From Candidatus Cloacimonetes bacterium 4572_55 (GTDB lineage Bacteria > 4572-55), in contig NBMB01000002.1 of assembly GCA_002084765.1 (NCBI GenBank), positions 60,074 to 124,073 of the forward strand: a stretch of 64,000 nt of DNA. The letters are read 5' to 3'. Below the pieces are notes generated by a model. That model had not been told where the DNA came from and searched no databases. It saw nothing but the letters and a program-made list of their open reading frames with translations. The translations under genes and the position numbers were made by a program. Below are positions 52,318 to 64,000 of the stretch, one piece after another. Every line of letters begins with the position of its first letter. The first letter of the stretch is position 1.

Positions 52318-53496
52318 ATGCCGGATACAAAAATTGCTACAGATGGGCGTCAAATCAAATCTGACCAGCCCCCCTTTGTTTTTTTCTCGAAGACAATCCT
52401 CACGCAATCTCTTCTTAATCTTGGATTGGATGTAGATCAGGCGTACGGAATCGCTACCGCGATCACGGAATCTTTGAATCTAAAAGAGAACTGGCTCAAG
52501 CGAGAGATCGCTGAAAAGGTGGCGACAGCACTTTCAGAAAACTTCGGGGAAAATGTCGCCCGAATATATAAGGCTCCACAAGAACCAGGTTCTGGGATAC
52601 GCGAGTGCCCGGCGGATCAACCTCTCGATCCAAATCTTCCCAGGACCGAAAAAGATACTCGGATATTGGAGGATGGCTTGCTCGTATCCGACTTGGCGGA
52701 ATCGGACGCGGTTACTTTTAGCTCCGAACTGACGCGTATTCTCGAAGTCGCAGATAAAGAAGCCGCGCAAGAATTGCCTGATAAAATTTTTGCCATACAA
52801 AATCAATTTGCCAGGATCCATTTGATCCGTCGCAAATTTAAGAAAAAGTTACAGGATTTGAACAAACCGATCGTTCTTCTGATTGGAGGCGGGACCGGGT
52901 GCGGCAAATCTACTTTGGCAGCGGAGATCGGCTATCAACTCGGTATTACGAAAATTATATCAACCGACTCTATTCGGGAGATCATGCGCTCCATATTTTC
53001 GCATAAAATTATGCCTCCTCTCCATATCTCCTCTTACGAGGGATATCGGCGTCCAGGGTTTGAAAACGCCTCGGTCAAAGAAACGGCTCTTTCGACTTTT
53101 ATCGAGCAGGCCATGTATGTCCGGGTCGGTGCTCAGGCGTTAATCGAGCGAAATATTGTCGAACATGTGGATATGATCGTGGACGGCGTGCATCTTATTC
53201 CTGGCGTTTTAGAGCCGGTCAACGCATCGGATGCGGTTGTGATTCCCCTCCTTATATCAATCAAGGATGTGGAATGCCATCGGAAGCGATTCGCACATCG
53301 CGAACGACGAGCAAAGGACAGACCGGCTAAAAAATATCTGAAAAATTTTGAAGCGATCCGCATTATTCAAGATCACTTGATCCAGGTCGCTCAACAGCGG
53401 GAGATACCGATCTTTGATAATAAGGAAATTAGCGCGTCCACAAAGGACGTCATTAATCATATCTTTCGACAACTTGAATTGGCGAAGAAAGCATGA
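52318..53496 (+). CDS. 2-phosphoglycerate kinase
   Basis: The 392-residue protein has an ATP-cone-like N-terminal region (ILTQSLLNLGLDVDQAYGIA, about residues 20-85). A long linker follows, then a P-loop kinase starting at VLLIGGGTGCGKSTLAAEIG (about residue 190) with IISTDSIREIMRS, a dGK/shikimate-kinase-like switch, and an MIVDGVHLIPG region. This architecture is that of 2-phosphoglycerate kinase of methanogens, which makes 2,3-bisphosphoglycerate from 2-phosphoglycerate and ATP. It overlaps the next gene by four bases. That next gene encodes the cyclising enzyme, so the two form a complete two-step path to cyclic 2,3-diphosphoglycerate. Confidence 0.88.
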   Translation: MPDTKIATDGRQIKSDQPPFVFFSKTILTQSLLNLGLDVDQAYGIATAITESLNLKENWLKREIAEKVATALSENFGENVARIYKAPQEPGSGIRECPADQPLDPNLPRTEKDTRILEDGLLVSDLAESDAVTFSSELTRILEVADKEAAQELPDKIFAIQNQFARIHLIRRKFKKKLQDLNKPIVLLIGGGTGCGKSTLAAEIGYQLGITKIISTDSIREIMRSIFSHKIMPPLHISSYEGYRRPGFENASVKETALSTFIEQAMYVRVGAQALIERNIVEHVDMIVDGVHLIPGVLEPVNASDAVVIPLLISIKDVECHRKRFAHRERRAKDRPAKKYLKNFEAIRIIQDHLIQVAQQREIPIFDNKEISASTKDVINHIFRQLELAKKA

Positions 53497-54854
53497 AAAT
53501 AATCGCGCTTATTGACGGAGAACATTATTTACCTGTGACCATAGCCGCTTTGAAAGAGCTGGGAGAACGGGTCGGCAAGGTGGTTGGCACGGTATTTATC
53601 GGCGGTATCGAAAAGCTGAAATCGGTTGATTCGATTCGAGAACTGGGGTTCCCATACACTATGGATAAGGATCGATTCGCAGCGGTCAGACAGGGCTTAC
53701 AGCGGTTCCGACCAGATTTGGTTTACGATCTCAGCGACGAGCCCGTTGTCAGCTACGAGGATCGCTTTCAGCTTGCCAACTTGATTCTTGAGGCGAATGT
53801 GTCGTATGCCGGAGCGGATTTTCGATTTGATCCTCCCCGATTTGCCGACGTCATGCGCAAACCCTCCCTGACGATCGCAGGGACGGGCAAGCGCATCGGG
53901 AAAACAGCTATCGGCGGCTATGTGGGACGGACGCTAAGCAGCCGAGAGAAAGGTGGACGCAACTCCTATCATCCCTGTATCGTGACAATGGGAAGAGGCG
54001 GTCCCCCGCATCCGGAGATCATCCGAGGGGAAGATATTGAACTCACACCCCTATTCCTGATGAACGAGTTCAAAGAGGGGAAACATGCCGCTTCGGATCA
54101 TTATGAAGACGCTTTGATCGCCCGTTTGACCACAATCGGATGCCGTCGGTGCGGAGGGGGGTTCACCGGGCAAGTTTTCAGTTCTGTAGTAGAACAAGGC
54201 GCGACTATTGCCAACAAATTGCCGCATAAATTGGTCATATTCGAGGGTAGCGGCGCATCCTTCCCGCCGATCCGAACGGATTCTTGGATCATGTTGGTCG
54301 GAGCAAATCAGCCATACAACCGAATCCAAAGCTATATGGGACCCTATCGGCTCAATAAAGCCGACCTGATCCTGATCACCCAATGCGATAAACCGTTGGT
54401 CACCGACGTGCGCAGCCTGCGTATGCGGCAAATTTCCCAAAAAATCGCCCCTAAAGCAAGAGTCGTGCGCACAAGGTTCCGCCCCAAACCTCTTAAGTCG
54501 ATCACTGGTAAAAAAATTATCTGGATTACTACTTTGCCAAAACGGATGGCACCGGTTTTGAAATCATATCTTGAAGAAACTTATGGCTGTCAAGTTTGTA
54601 AAATAAGCCACTCTCTCTCGAATCGTCCGAAGTTAAAGGAAGAACTTAACCGGATCAATTTATCATTGGATGCGGTTTTAGTCGAGCTAAAAGCCGCGGC
54701 AGTAGATATGGCGACTCGATGGGGGCTTAAACAAAATTTGGACGTAATCTATCAAGATAATATACCGATTTCGGTTGATCGAGACCTGGTCTTGGCTGAC
54801 GAAGTCATACGGTGTGCGGAATTGGCAAAAAAACGCTTCGGGCAGCGATCTTAA
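53493..54854 (+). CDS. cpgS: cyclic 2,3-diphosphoglycerate synthetase
   Basis: This 453-residue protein starts IIALIDGEHYLPVTIAALKE, a family hallmark. It has VVGTVFIGGIEKL, a P-loop-like AGTGKRIGKTAIGGYVGR near residue 130, GRGGPPHPEIIRGEDIEL, and RCGGGFTGQVFSSVVEQGA with VIFEGSGASFPPIRTD. The enzyme joins the two phosphates of 2,3-bisphosphoglycerate using ATP to give cyclic 2,3-diphosphoglycerate. That solute stabilises proteins and stores phosphate in methanogens such as Methanothermus. Bacterial homologues are known in sequence but poorly studied. Translation is coupled to the upstream kinase. pyrG follows 30 bp later. Confidence 0.9.
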   Translation: MKIIALIDGEHYLPVTIAALKELGERVGKVVGTVFIGGIEKLKSVDSIRELGFPYTMDKDRFAAVRQGLQRFRPDLVYDLSDEPVVSYEDRFQLANLILEANVSYAGADFRFDPPRFADVMRKPSLTIAGTGKRIGKTAIGGYVGRTLSSREKGGRNSYHPCIVTMGRGGPPHPEIIRGEDIELTPLFLMNEFKEGKHAASDHYEDALIARLTTIGCRRCGGGFTGQVFSSVVEQGATIANKLPHKLVIFEGSGASFPPIRTDSWIMLVGANQPYNRIQSYMGPYRLNKADLILITQCDKPLVTDVRSLRMRQISQKIAPKARVVRTRFRPKPLKSITGKKIIWITTLPKRMAPVLKSYLEETYGCQVCKISHSLSNRPKLKEELNRINLSLDAVLVELKAAAVDMATRWGLKQNLDVIYQDNIPISVDRDLVLADEVIRCAELAKKRFGQRS

Positions 54855-54868
54855 TCGATTGAGAATGA

Positions 54869-58040
<3,172 letters not shown>

Positions 58041-58051
58041 CAGTTTTTTTC

Positions 58052-58080
58052 TTGACAGAAAGATACCTACTTCCTATCTT
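58052..58080 (+). promoter_or_regulatory. sigma70-type promoter of rplU-tRNA unit
   Basis: TTGACA (58052-58057), 17-base spacer, TATCTT (58075-58080). It lies about 60 bp before the rplU start. Confidence 0.65.
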
Positions 58081-58138
58081 ATGGAACTATAATGAAATTT
58101 GAGAAAAAGATCATTGATCTTTGTGGGAGGAAGATGCT

Positions 58139-58510
58139 GTGTATGCGATTATGATGACGGGGGGTCTACAATACCGTGTGACGAAAAACGACGTAATTCA
58201 AGTCCCCAGAATGAATATGGAACCAGGCGATGATGTCGAGATTGGTCAAGTTATGTTATATGCCTCGGACACTGGTCAAATCACGGTTGGAAAACCGATG
58301 ATTGAAGGAGCAAAGGTGTACGCCAAAGTCTTAGATGAAGCTCGAGGCAAAAAATTGATCGTCTTTAAGATGAAACGTCGCAAAAAATATCGCCGTAAAA
58401 ACGGTCACCGTCAATGGTATACGGAATTATTGATAAAAGATATTGTGCCGGAATCCGATGATCAAAATATGGAACCGGATTCAGCAGACGATATAACGGT
58501 CGTGGTTTAA
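58139..58510 (+). CDS. rplU: 50S ribosomal protein bL21
   Basis: The start is taken as GTG at 58139, eight bases after GGAGG, because bL21 proteins begin YAIxxTGGxQYRV. A longer TTG start at 58121 would add six foreign residues. The 123-residue product has the bL21 beta-barrel core and the C-terminal FKMKRRKKYRRKNGHRQWYT motif, with an acidic tail. The usual Lys in GGKQYRV is Leu, and the usual downstream partner rpmA (bL27) is replaced by tRNA genes. Confidence 0.93.
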   Translation: MYAIMMTGGLQYRVTKNDVIQVPRMNMEPGDDVEIGQVMLYASDTGQITVGKPMIEGAKVYAKVLDEARGKKLIVFKMKRRKKYRRKNGHRQWYTELLIKDIVPESDDQNMEPDSADDITVVV

Positions 58511-58521
58511 TTTTTAAAGGT

Positions 58522-58599
<78 letters not shown>

Positions 58600-58604
58600 A
58601 ATTT

Positions 58605-58681
<77 letters not shown>

Positions 58682-58707
58682 GATGCGACCTTGATTATGA
58701 CAAATAT

Positions 58708-58737
58708 ATGGATGGATGAAAGTCCATCCATTTTTGT
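58708..58737 (+). terminator. rho-independent terminator after the tRNA pair
   Basis: ATGGATGGA (58708-58716) and TCCATCCAT (58723-58731) are a perfect 9-bp stem with a 6-base loop, followed by TTTTTGTT. It ends the rplU-tRNA transcript and rules out a start of the next gene upstream of it. Confidence 0.85.
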
Positions 58738-58774
58738 TAATTCCTCAGATTGCATTCGATTCGAGAAAGTGAGC

Positions 58775-59626
58775 ATGAACTATCCGCGTCGTGTAGCGAT
58801 TATCGGAGCGGGAAATGTCGGGAACAAACTTGCTCGCCTTTTGCTCCGAGCAGACTTTATTATAACCGGCGTTTCCAGCCGACGTCTGGATTCTGCGCGG
58901 AACCTTGCCAATAAAATTCACGCGCCGATTTTCACAACCCGACCCGAGGAATTGATTCAAGAATCCGATATCCTCTTTTTGACAACGCCCGACTCTCAAA
59001 TCGAATCCGTTAGTCGACAATTGGCGCAATGCGCTCCGCTTCAAAAAGAACGATACGTGTGCCATACCAGCGGCTTATATACCAGCGACCTGTTATCCGC
59101 TATAAAAAATCGAGGCGCGATTTGCTTCTCATTCCACCCCTTGATGTCCATCATCCAATCGGAGTCGGAAGAAAAAGATCAGCCCTTTTTTGTGGCTCTT
59201 GAGGGAGATGAGACCGGTATCAAGTGCGGCAAATATATTGCCAAACAAATCGGAGCCACTCATTTTACGATACCGTCTGAGACAAAAGCCCTTTACCATG
59301 CCGGAGCAGTTATCGCCGCAAACTATTTGGTCACACTCTTTTCCACCGCTGTCCAAGTCCATGAAGCCGCTGGCATTCCCGCTGAAAAATCGGAACGAAT
59401 ACTGATGCCGCTGGTGCTACAGACAGTTCAAAACATTCGGGAAAAGGGAGTGCGGGACGGATTAACCGGTCCAATCAAACGAGGCGACGCAGAGACAATT
59501 CGAGCCCATCTGCTTTCGTTTGAAGAAAAAATGCCCGAATTGATCGATTTTTATAAAATTTTGGGAAAACAAACGCTTCCGCTTGTTCCAGATTTTCAAT
59601 CTATGCTGCAGACTCTCTTTACGTAA
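58775..59626 (+). CDS. DUF2520 / Rossmann-like NADP-binding protein
   Basis: The start at 58775 is chosen because it lies just before the NAD(P) motif [18 protein letters not shown] and after the terminator at 58708. The 283-residue product then has [35 protein letters not shown] and a C-terminal all-helical DUF2520 domain ([20 protein letters not shown], then [13 protein letters not shown]). The family resembles short ProC/6-phosphogluconate dehydrogenase-type reductases. Substrate is unknown; in many genomes it sits near pantothenate genes, not seen here. Confidence 0.85.
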   Translation: MNYPRRVAIIGAGNVGNKLARLLLRADFIITGVSSRRLDSARNLANKIHAPIFTTRPEELIQESDILFLTTPDSQIESVSRQLAQCAPLQKERYVCHTSGLYTSDLLSAIKNRGAICFSFHPLMSIIQSESEEKDQPFFVALEGDETGIKCGKYIAKQIGATHFTIPSETKALYHAGAVIAANYLVTLFSTAVQVHEAAGIPAEKSERILMPLVLQTVQNIREKGVRDGLTGPIKRGDAETIRAHLLSFEEKMPELIDFYKILGKQTLPLVPDFQSMLQTLFT

Positions 59627-59716
59627 TGCAGGACACTGATCCGCGTTACAGCCACTACCTAAAAATTACCGGCTTTCAACAAAAAAATGAATGCGATTGA
59701 ACTCCTTCTAAAAATG

Positions 59717-62461
59717 AAATCGACGATTCGACTGGTTATTTTCTTCGCCTGGTTCCTATCTCAACTACAGGGGGCCGCGGCTTCGGATTATGAATTTGAT
59801 ACGATCAATCATCTCTATCATAATGAGCTGTTTCCGCCCTACTGCGCCCAGAATTGGTCAAACATAGATGAATCCTTCTTTATTGAATCTCCCTATGGTC
59901 TCTTGATAGCGGGAAAGACTGCGTTTTCAGATCAACAAAATTATGACTTAGCCCGCTTTTTGCTCAGGCAATCAATCCTGCGTTACCCAGACTCGGAAAT
60001 GGCTGACGAGACATGGTATTGGCTCGGACGCAGTTATTACGCAACCGACGCGTATGGCGACGCGGCAGAGGCGTTTAAGCAATGCTCCCACTTGACATTA
60101 GACGAACGATTTCTCTTTTTTGGACAGTATTGGGCTGGAAAAAGTCACTTTGCCATGGGTGAGCATGCCAAAGCCCTGGCTCAATTCGAAGCCTCAATGC
60201 GATTAAATTTAGCCTCCGAAGACGCCATGTCCTTGCTTTTTTGGATCGCCAGAACCTACTTCCGTTTGGGCATGTATCAAGAAGCCTCTTCCATGTTCGA
60301 GAGCAAAATGCTTCGCTCTGTTCGTCAACAAATCGCCCCTTATTTCTATTATTTCTCCATCCAGTCCTTTCTGGGATTGGGCGAATATGACAAAGTCGTC
60401 CGTGACGGAAACTACTTCCTATCCCATTTCTCCGAGCATTTCTTGACCCCAGAGATTCATTACGACATCGCGTTTGCCTATTTTCAACAGGCGCAATTAG
60501 ACTCGGCACTGCTCCACGCCCGTTCCTGTCTGACCGCGTATCCATATTGCAGCGACTCAACCGGCGACCTGGTATGGCGTTCAGCCGACGAATCGGCTAT
60601 ATCAGTTGCGGAGGAGATCCGTTTTTGGTGGGCGGACGATGTTTATTTTTTATACGGATGGATACACTATCTCCAAGATGAATTGGCAGTTACGGACATA
60701 TATTTTGACAAATTTCCAGAGTATTTTCCGACGTCCCCCTGGCATTCTCCAGCCTTATTTTATCGAGGAGTGATCTCGTATGATCAGGGCAATTATGAAG
60801 AAGCACTTCTGAACATGTCAAAATTTATTCGCGGGTTCCCCAGGGATCCGTTGACAAAACATGCCTTTTATCGAAAAGCATGGGCACTGTATCATCTCGA
60901 TCGAATTGAAGAAGCGTCGGAGACTCTGGAGATTATAAAAAATCGGTACTCGCAAAAAAACTCGGATTTTTATCAAGAAGCGATTTTTGTCTCTGGAGAA
61001 ATGTATTATTATCAAGATAAACTGGAAGAAACGCTTGCTGTGTATCAACTTATTATCGATCAGTTTGGTCAAAGTGAGTTCTACGCCGATGCGTTATATG
61101 GAGCCGCGTGGTGTTATTATCGGGATAAAAAATTTGATCGAGCACTGGATTATTTCGCCCAGTTTACCGACATATCGCCGCCGAACAGATTATCCGACAT
61201 CGCCTGCTATCGTTCCGGTCTGGCACTTTTCAAATTACGGGAATATGAGAAATCGATCGAGAGCTTCAAGGCTTTTCTGAGTCATACGGTAGACGCTCCT
61301 TTTGCCAATCAAGCCCAATTTTATATCGGCGAGGCATATTTTGAGCTGGAAAAATACGAAGCTGCCATTGATAATTATAAATCGGTACTGACGAATTATC
61401 CGAAAAGTCGATCCTGTCCCCAGGCACTATTCGGTATCGGAAATGCGTATTTCAATCGCAAACAGTATCATCAAGCGATCAAATATCTGGAGAAATTGGA
61501 AAGCTATAATAACGCGATCCTCCTACAGGAAGGATGGTATTTGATCGAACGGGCGTTGCATGGATTGGGCGTCTATAAAAATTCGCTCGATGTGCTGATA
61601 AACTATATCCGAAAGCATCCTGAAAGCGATAAAACTCAAAAATTACAAAAAGAATTGGCATACTACCATTTCCATAACCGCGATTATGGTAAAGCGATTA
61701 AAGAATTTCAAGCCATTATCGTAAAATATCCTAAAAGCGCGCTACAACAGGAATCCGAATACATGGTCGGGCGGTGCTACTTTCATCTGAAAGATTTCAG
61801 CGCGGCTCGATTCCGGTTAAAACAGGCACTGAATAATGAAAAGCATCGGTTTTTTCACGGATGGGCGCGCTACTATCTTGGTCGATCCTACGCGATCGAG
61901 AAAGACGAAAAAACTGCTTTTGTGCATTATGAGACAGTCATATCCGACTACCCGGAATCCGAAGCCGCGCCTTTCGCGCTGCTGGAGATCGCCGAGCATT
62001 ATATAGACCTGCGCCGCTGGGACGAGGCGCTGCTTAACCTGAATCGAGTGATCGACAAATATGGAAACACCCAGCTTATTTGCGAAGCGCGCTCGAAAAT
62101 GATAGAAGTCTTGATCGAACACGGTAATGTCGAGGCGTTAAAAAAACAGTTTTCCGCCTTGTCCAGAGCCAGTTGCCCCGATGAATATATGCTGGAGGCG
62201 AGCGTAACTCTGGCAAATTATTATTTCGATAATTTTTATTATGAGGAGGCGGAGAAACTTTTTGAAAATATTTATATGGAATATTCCAGATCTGAAAAAT
62301 GGCGCTGCGAAGCCCTCTATAAAGCGGCTCGCTGCGCTGTAGCACTAAAAAAATATTCAATCGCTCGTGAACGAATCGATCGAGTCCTTGAAAGCGATTG
62401 CGAAAAATTGCTCCAAGAAAAAGCGGAACGATTGAAAGAGATCATCAGCTCTAATGAATGA
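59717..62461 (+). CDS. large exported TPR-repeat protein
   Basis: The product is about 914 residues. The ATG at 59717 gives a signal peptide (STIRLVIFFAWFLSQLQG, cleaved near AAA); an upstream ATG at 59687 would bury it. The rest is a chain of about 18 TPR or Sel1-like units of the BamD/YbgF periplasmic type, for example YWLGRSYYATDAYGDAAEAF and FYIGEAYFELEKYEAAIDNY. These scaffolds in FCB bacteria are often tied to outer-membrane assembly or gliding. No enzyme domain is present. The stop overlaps the methyltransferase start by eight bases. Confidence 0.85.
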   Translation, partial: KSTIRLVIFFAWFLSQLQGAAASDYEFDTINHLYHNELFPPYCAQNWSNIDESFFIESPYGLLIAGKTAFSDQQNYDLARFLLRQSILRYPDSEMADETWYWLGRSYYATDAYGDAAEAFKQCSHLTLDERFLFFGQYWAGKSHFAMGEHAKALAQFEASMRLNLASEDAMSLLFWIARTYFRLGMYQEASSMFESKMLRSVRQQIAPYFYYFSIQSFLGLGEYDKVVRDGNYFLSHFSEHFLTPEIHYDIAFAYFQQAQLDSALLHARSCLTAYPYCSDSTGDLVWRSADESAISVAEEIRFWWADDVYFLYGWIHYLQDELAVTDIYFDKFPEYFPTSPWHSPALFYRGVISYDQGNYEEALLNMSKFIRGFPRDPLTKHAFYRKAWALYHLDRIEEASETLEIIKNRYSQKNSDFYQEAIFVSGEMYYYQDKLEETLAVYQLIIDQFGQSEFYADALYGAAWCYYRDKKFDRALDYFAQFTDISPPNRLSDIACYRSGLALFKLREYEKSIESFKAFLSHTVDAPFANQAQFYIGEAYFELEKYEAAIDNYKSVLTNYPKSRSCPQALFGIGNAYFNRKQYHQAIKYLEKLESYNNAILLQEGWYLIERALHGLGVYKNSLDVLINYIRKHPESDKTQKLQKELAYYHFHNRDYGKAIKEFQAIIVKYPKSALQQESEYMVGRCYFHLKDFSAARFRLKQALNNEKHRFFHGWARYYLGRSYAIEKDEKTAFVHYETVISDYPESEAAPFALLEIAEHYIDLRRWDEALLNLNRVIDKYGNTQLICEARSKMIEVLIEHGNVEALKKQFSALSRASCPDEYMLEASVTLANYYFDNFYYEEAEKLFENIYMEYSRSEKWRCEALYKAARCAVALKKYSIARERIDRVLESDCEKLLQEKAERLKEIISSNE

Positions 62462-63650
62462 CGCCCGTCTCGATTTTCTATTATCTCCCCGGGGACAAGT
62501 GCTTCTCAAAAAATTTGCCGATACCCCAATCACACCCGAATTGACGCTCAAGCTGAGCCGTCAATTCCCTAGATCCGAGATTACCCCTGTGACCGAGATA
62601 CTGGGATTGCGCCAAAGAGCCCTGAAAAAATTTCGCTGCGCAGATAAAATGTATTTCGATCGAGTCGGCATGGAACAGGCAAGCAGCGATCTCACCGCAG
62701 AATATCATGCAGCTCGATTTGCCGACTATTTCGGTAAATCGAGCGAAAAACGTATGAGTTTTATGATAGCAGACATCTGCTGCGGCATCGGAAGCGATTC
62801 GATCGCATTGGCGAAAAAAGGCTTTCGGCTGATCAGTATCGATAATGATCCCTTAAGATTGCGGCTTTTCAAGCAAAACGTCGCGGCTTATGGATTAGAG
62901 AGGCAAATCGACACGATTTGTGCAGATGTGCGAAACCAGGTGCCAAAAGCCGATGGGATATTTATCGATCCCGACCGCCGACCGGGAGGCAGCCGAACCA
63001 TCTCGCTCCATGAGATGACTCCTTCCATCGATATCCTGCCGAAGTTGAGAGAGGCAACCCCCCATATCGGAATGAAACTGACGCCCATGGTCTCCCTGAG
63101 AAAAGTGCCCAGTGATTGCGAGATCGAATTTGTTTCCGTCAATCGAGAATGCCGTGAGGCACTATTTTGGTTTGGTGGATTAAAAAGCGCGGTTCGTCGG
63201 GCAACCATTCTGAGTGAGGGCGGATGTGAGACGTTCTGTCGGATTGACGGGGAAGATGAGCCATATTGCGAAACCGGAGAGCCGGGACAGTTCCTGTATG
63301 AGCCGAACGGGGCGATTATTCGGGCGCAATTGACGGACAAATTGGGATGTATGCTCAACGCTCGCCGGATCGATCCAGACCTTTCCCTTTTGACTTCGAA
63401 TCAACATATCCCCACGCGATTTGCAGTCTGTTTCAAGATCGAGAAGAGTTTTCCATTTCAACTGAAACGGCTGAAGCGGTGGCTCAAACAGCAAGATGCA
63501 GGACAAGTCACGATCCATCGTCGCGGTTTTCCCATGACGCTGGATCAGATAAAAAAGCAGCTATCGACAAAAGGCACTCAATCCCTGTCGCTATTTTTGA
63601 CTACTGTATCCGGCGATCACTGGGTATTTCAGGTTCGAAAACTTCCCTAA
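62454..63650 (+). CDS. class I SAM methyltransferase with THUMP-like C-terminal domain
   Basis: The 398-residue protein has a helical N-terminus (LLSPRGQVLLKKFADTPITP). The SAM-binding motif is MIADICCGIGSDSIALAKKG with ISIDNDPLRL, and motif IV is GIFIDPDRRPGG. The C-terminal domain (from about residue 325) is a ferredoxin-like THUMP relative, as in the PG_1098 family. RNA is a likely substrate, but the modified base is unknown. Overlap with the TPR gene suggests a common transcript. Confidence 0.85.
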   Translation: MNDARLDFLLSPRGQVLLKKFADTPITPELTLKLSRQFPRSEITPVTEILGLRQRALKKFRCADKMYFDRVGMEQASSDLTAEYHAARFADYFGKSSEKRMSFMIADICCGIGSDSIALAKKGFRLISIDNDPLRLRLFKQNVAAYGLERQIDTICADVRNQVPKADGIFIDPDRRPGGSRTISLHEMTPSIDILPKLREATPHIGMKLTPMVSLRKVPSDCEIEFVSVNRECREALFWFGGLKSAVRRATILSEGGCETFCRIDGEDEPYCETGEPGQFLYEPNGAIIRAQLTDKLGCMLNARRIDPDLSLLTSNQHIPTRFAVCFKIEKSFPFQLKRLKRWLKQQDAGQVTIHRRGFPMTLDQIKKQLSTKGTQSLSLFLTTVSGDHWVFQVRKLP

Positions 63651-63688
63651 ACCATAAATTTCAAACGTAATCGGTATAATTAAGAATT

Positions 63689-63961
63689 ATGATTATCACA
63701 TTTTTTGTTATCCTTATCATAGTCAACATGATAGCCGAACAATGGCTGAGTTTGTTGAATCGGCAAGAGGTCGAAAAAAACGCAGACGAGATTCCACCCG
63801 CATTTCGCTCGGTTATGGACGAAGCTACCTACGCCAAAGCTGTCCAATACACTTTAGCAAAAAATAAATTTGGCTTTTTTGTCAACATCAAGGATGGGGT
63901 AGTCACCCTTTTATGTGTTGTAAATTATTTTTTGAGGAATGGTGCGGGGCACTCACCATAA
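63689..63961 (+). pseudogene. M48/Ste24-like peptidase, N-terminal part cut by the 103-bp element
   Basis: The frame opens with a membrane helix (IITFFVILIIVNMIAEQWL) and the M48 N-terminal region EIPPAFRSVMDEATYAKAVQ with YTLAKNKFGFF, which matches CAAX-protease/Ste24-type metallopeptidases. Homology fades near IKDGVVTLLC, where the sequence becomes the 103-bp repeat also found at 48407, and the frame stops at 63959-63961. The HExxH zinc site is not reached. The gene was therefore interrupted by element insertion or by a recombination event. What follows lies outside the window. Confidence 0.7.
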
Positions 63962-64000
63962 ATAATAGTTCTTTGACATTCCAAATATGATCAGTCAATT
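63898..64000. repeat. 103-bp repeat element, copy 2 (runs off the window)
   Basis: One mismatch from 48407-48509, in the same orientation 15.5 kb apart. The left edge lies inside the M48 peptidase frame. Because the right end is not visible, the full element length cannot be judged here. Confidence 0.85.

Overview
The window looks like chromosomal DNA of an uncultured bacterium of the FCB (Fibrobacteres-Chlorobi-Bacteroidetes) type. The signs are an FG-GAP propeller protein ending in a FlgD/Por-type sorting tail, scattered remnants of the same tail, a DUF2851 protein, a Bacteroidetes-type 'asparagine synthetase B' family secreted protein, MglA-like GTPases with the YxGPGLSGKTTN P-loop, and an Lnt apolipoprotein acyltransferase, which implies an outer-membrane lipoprotein pathway. 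A precise phylum cannot be read from the sequence. Core genes look moderate in GC. The block at about 31.1-33.9 kb is strikingly AT-rich.

Layout. 0-12.4 kb holds housekeeping and envelope genes: a cut-off cyclic-nucleotide-binding protein, DUF2851, two MglA-like GTPases around tRNA-Ala(GGC), thpR, a SpoIID-like protein, an antiporter, a methyltransferase, an undecaprenyl-phosphate sugar transferase and lnt. 12.4-16.3 kb is one giant cyclase-AAA-TPR protein whose TPR part has eight units of exactly 120 bp. 16.6-20.3 kb is a decayed conflict-type locus: a CoxE/vWA-like protein joined to a formylglycine-enzyme (FGE) fold whose last exposed segment has the NNC-codon signature of a diversity-generating-retroelement target, then a trypsin-like fragment and a MoxR-type ATPase tail. 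20.3-28.1 kb (minus strand) has the secreted 'AsnB'-family protein, a second cyclase-AAA-TPR protein and a secreted pullulanase. 28.4-30.8 kb has an enolase-superfamily epimerase and an octopine/nopaline-type dehydrogenase.

30.8-43 kb is an accessory island. It contains a Gabija-like OLD nuclease plus UvrD helicase in which the nuclease is split into ATPase and TOPRIM reading frames. At least three integron attC recombination sites follow, plus one half-site, bounding toxin-antitoxin and DUF cassettes, and no integron integrase is visible, so this is a CALIN-like array. Also present are DUF4258/MqsA-type, HigBA, AF2212-like/PIN and HicAB modules, a large type IIG/ISP-like restriction-methylation protein, and several duplicated gene-end fragments. 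The dehydrogenase/restriction-gene junction is duplicated on both sides of the 6 kb Gabija/cassette segment, which marks it as an insertion.

43-49 kb has a thioredoxin-fold protein, the FG-GAP secreted protein, a GlcE-like FAD protein, an unknown membrane-anchored protein, and a gene-poor stretch with a small antitoxin-like gene and a 103-bp element. That element reappears, 102/103 identical, at the end of the window, where an M48 peptidase frame ends prematurely.

49-58 kb is a long plus-strand run: glyS, mannose-1-phosphate guanylyltransferase, 2-phosphoglycerate kinase, cyclic 2,3-diphosphoglycerate synthetase, pyrG, rng. It is followed by rplU, tRNA-Pro and tRNA-Arg, a strong terminator, a DUF2520-type protein, a large secreted TPR protein and a THUMP-like methyltransferase. 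The two diphosphoglycerate enzymes together would make cyclic 2,3-diphosphoglycerate, a solute best known from thermophilic methanogens.
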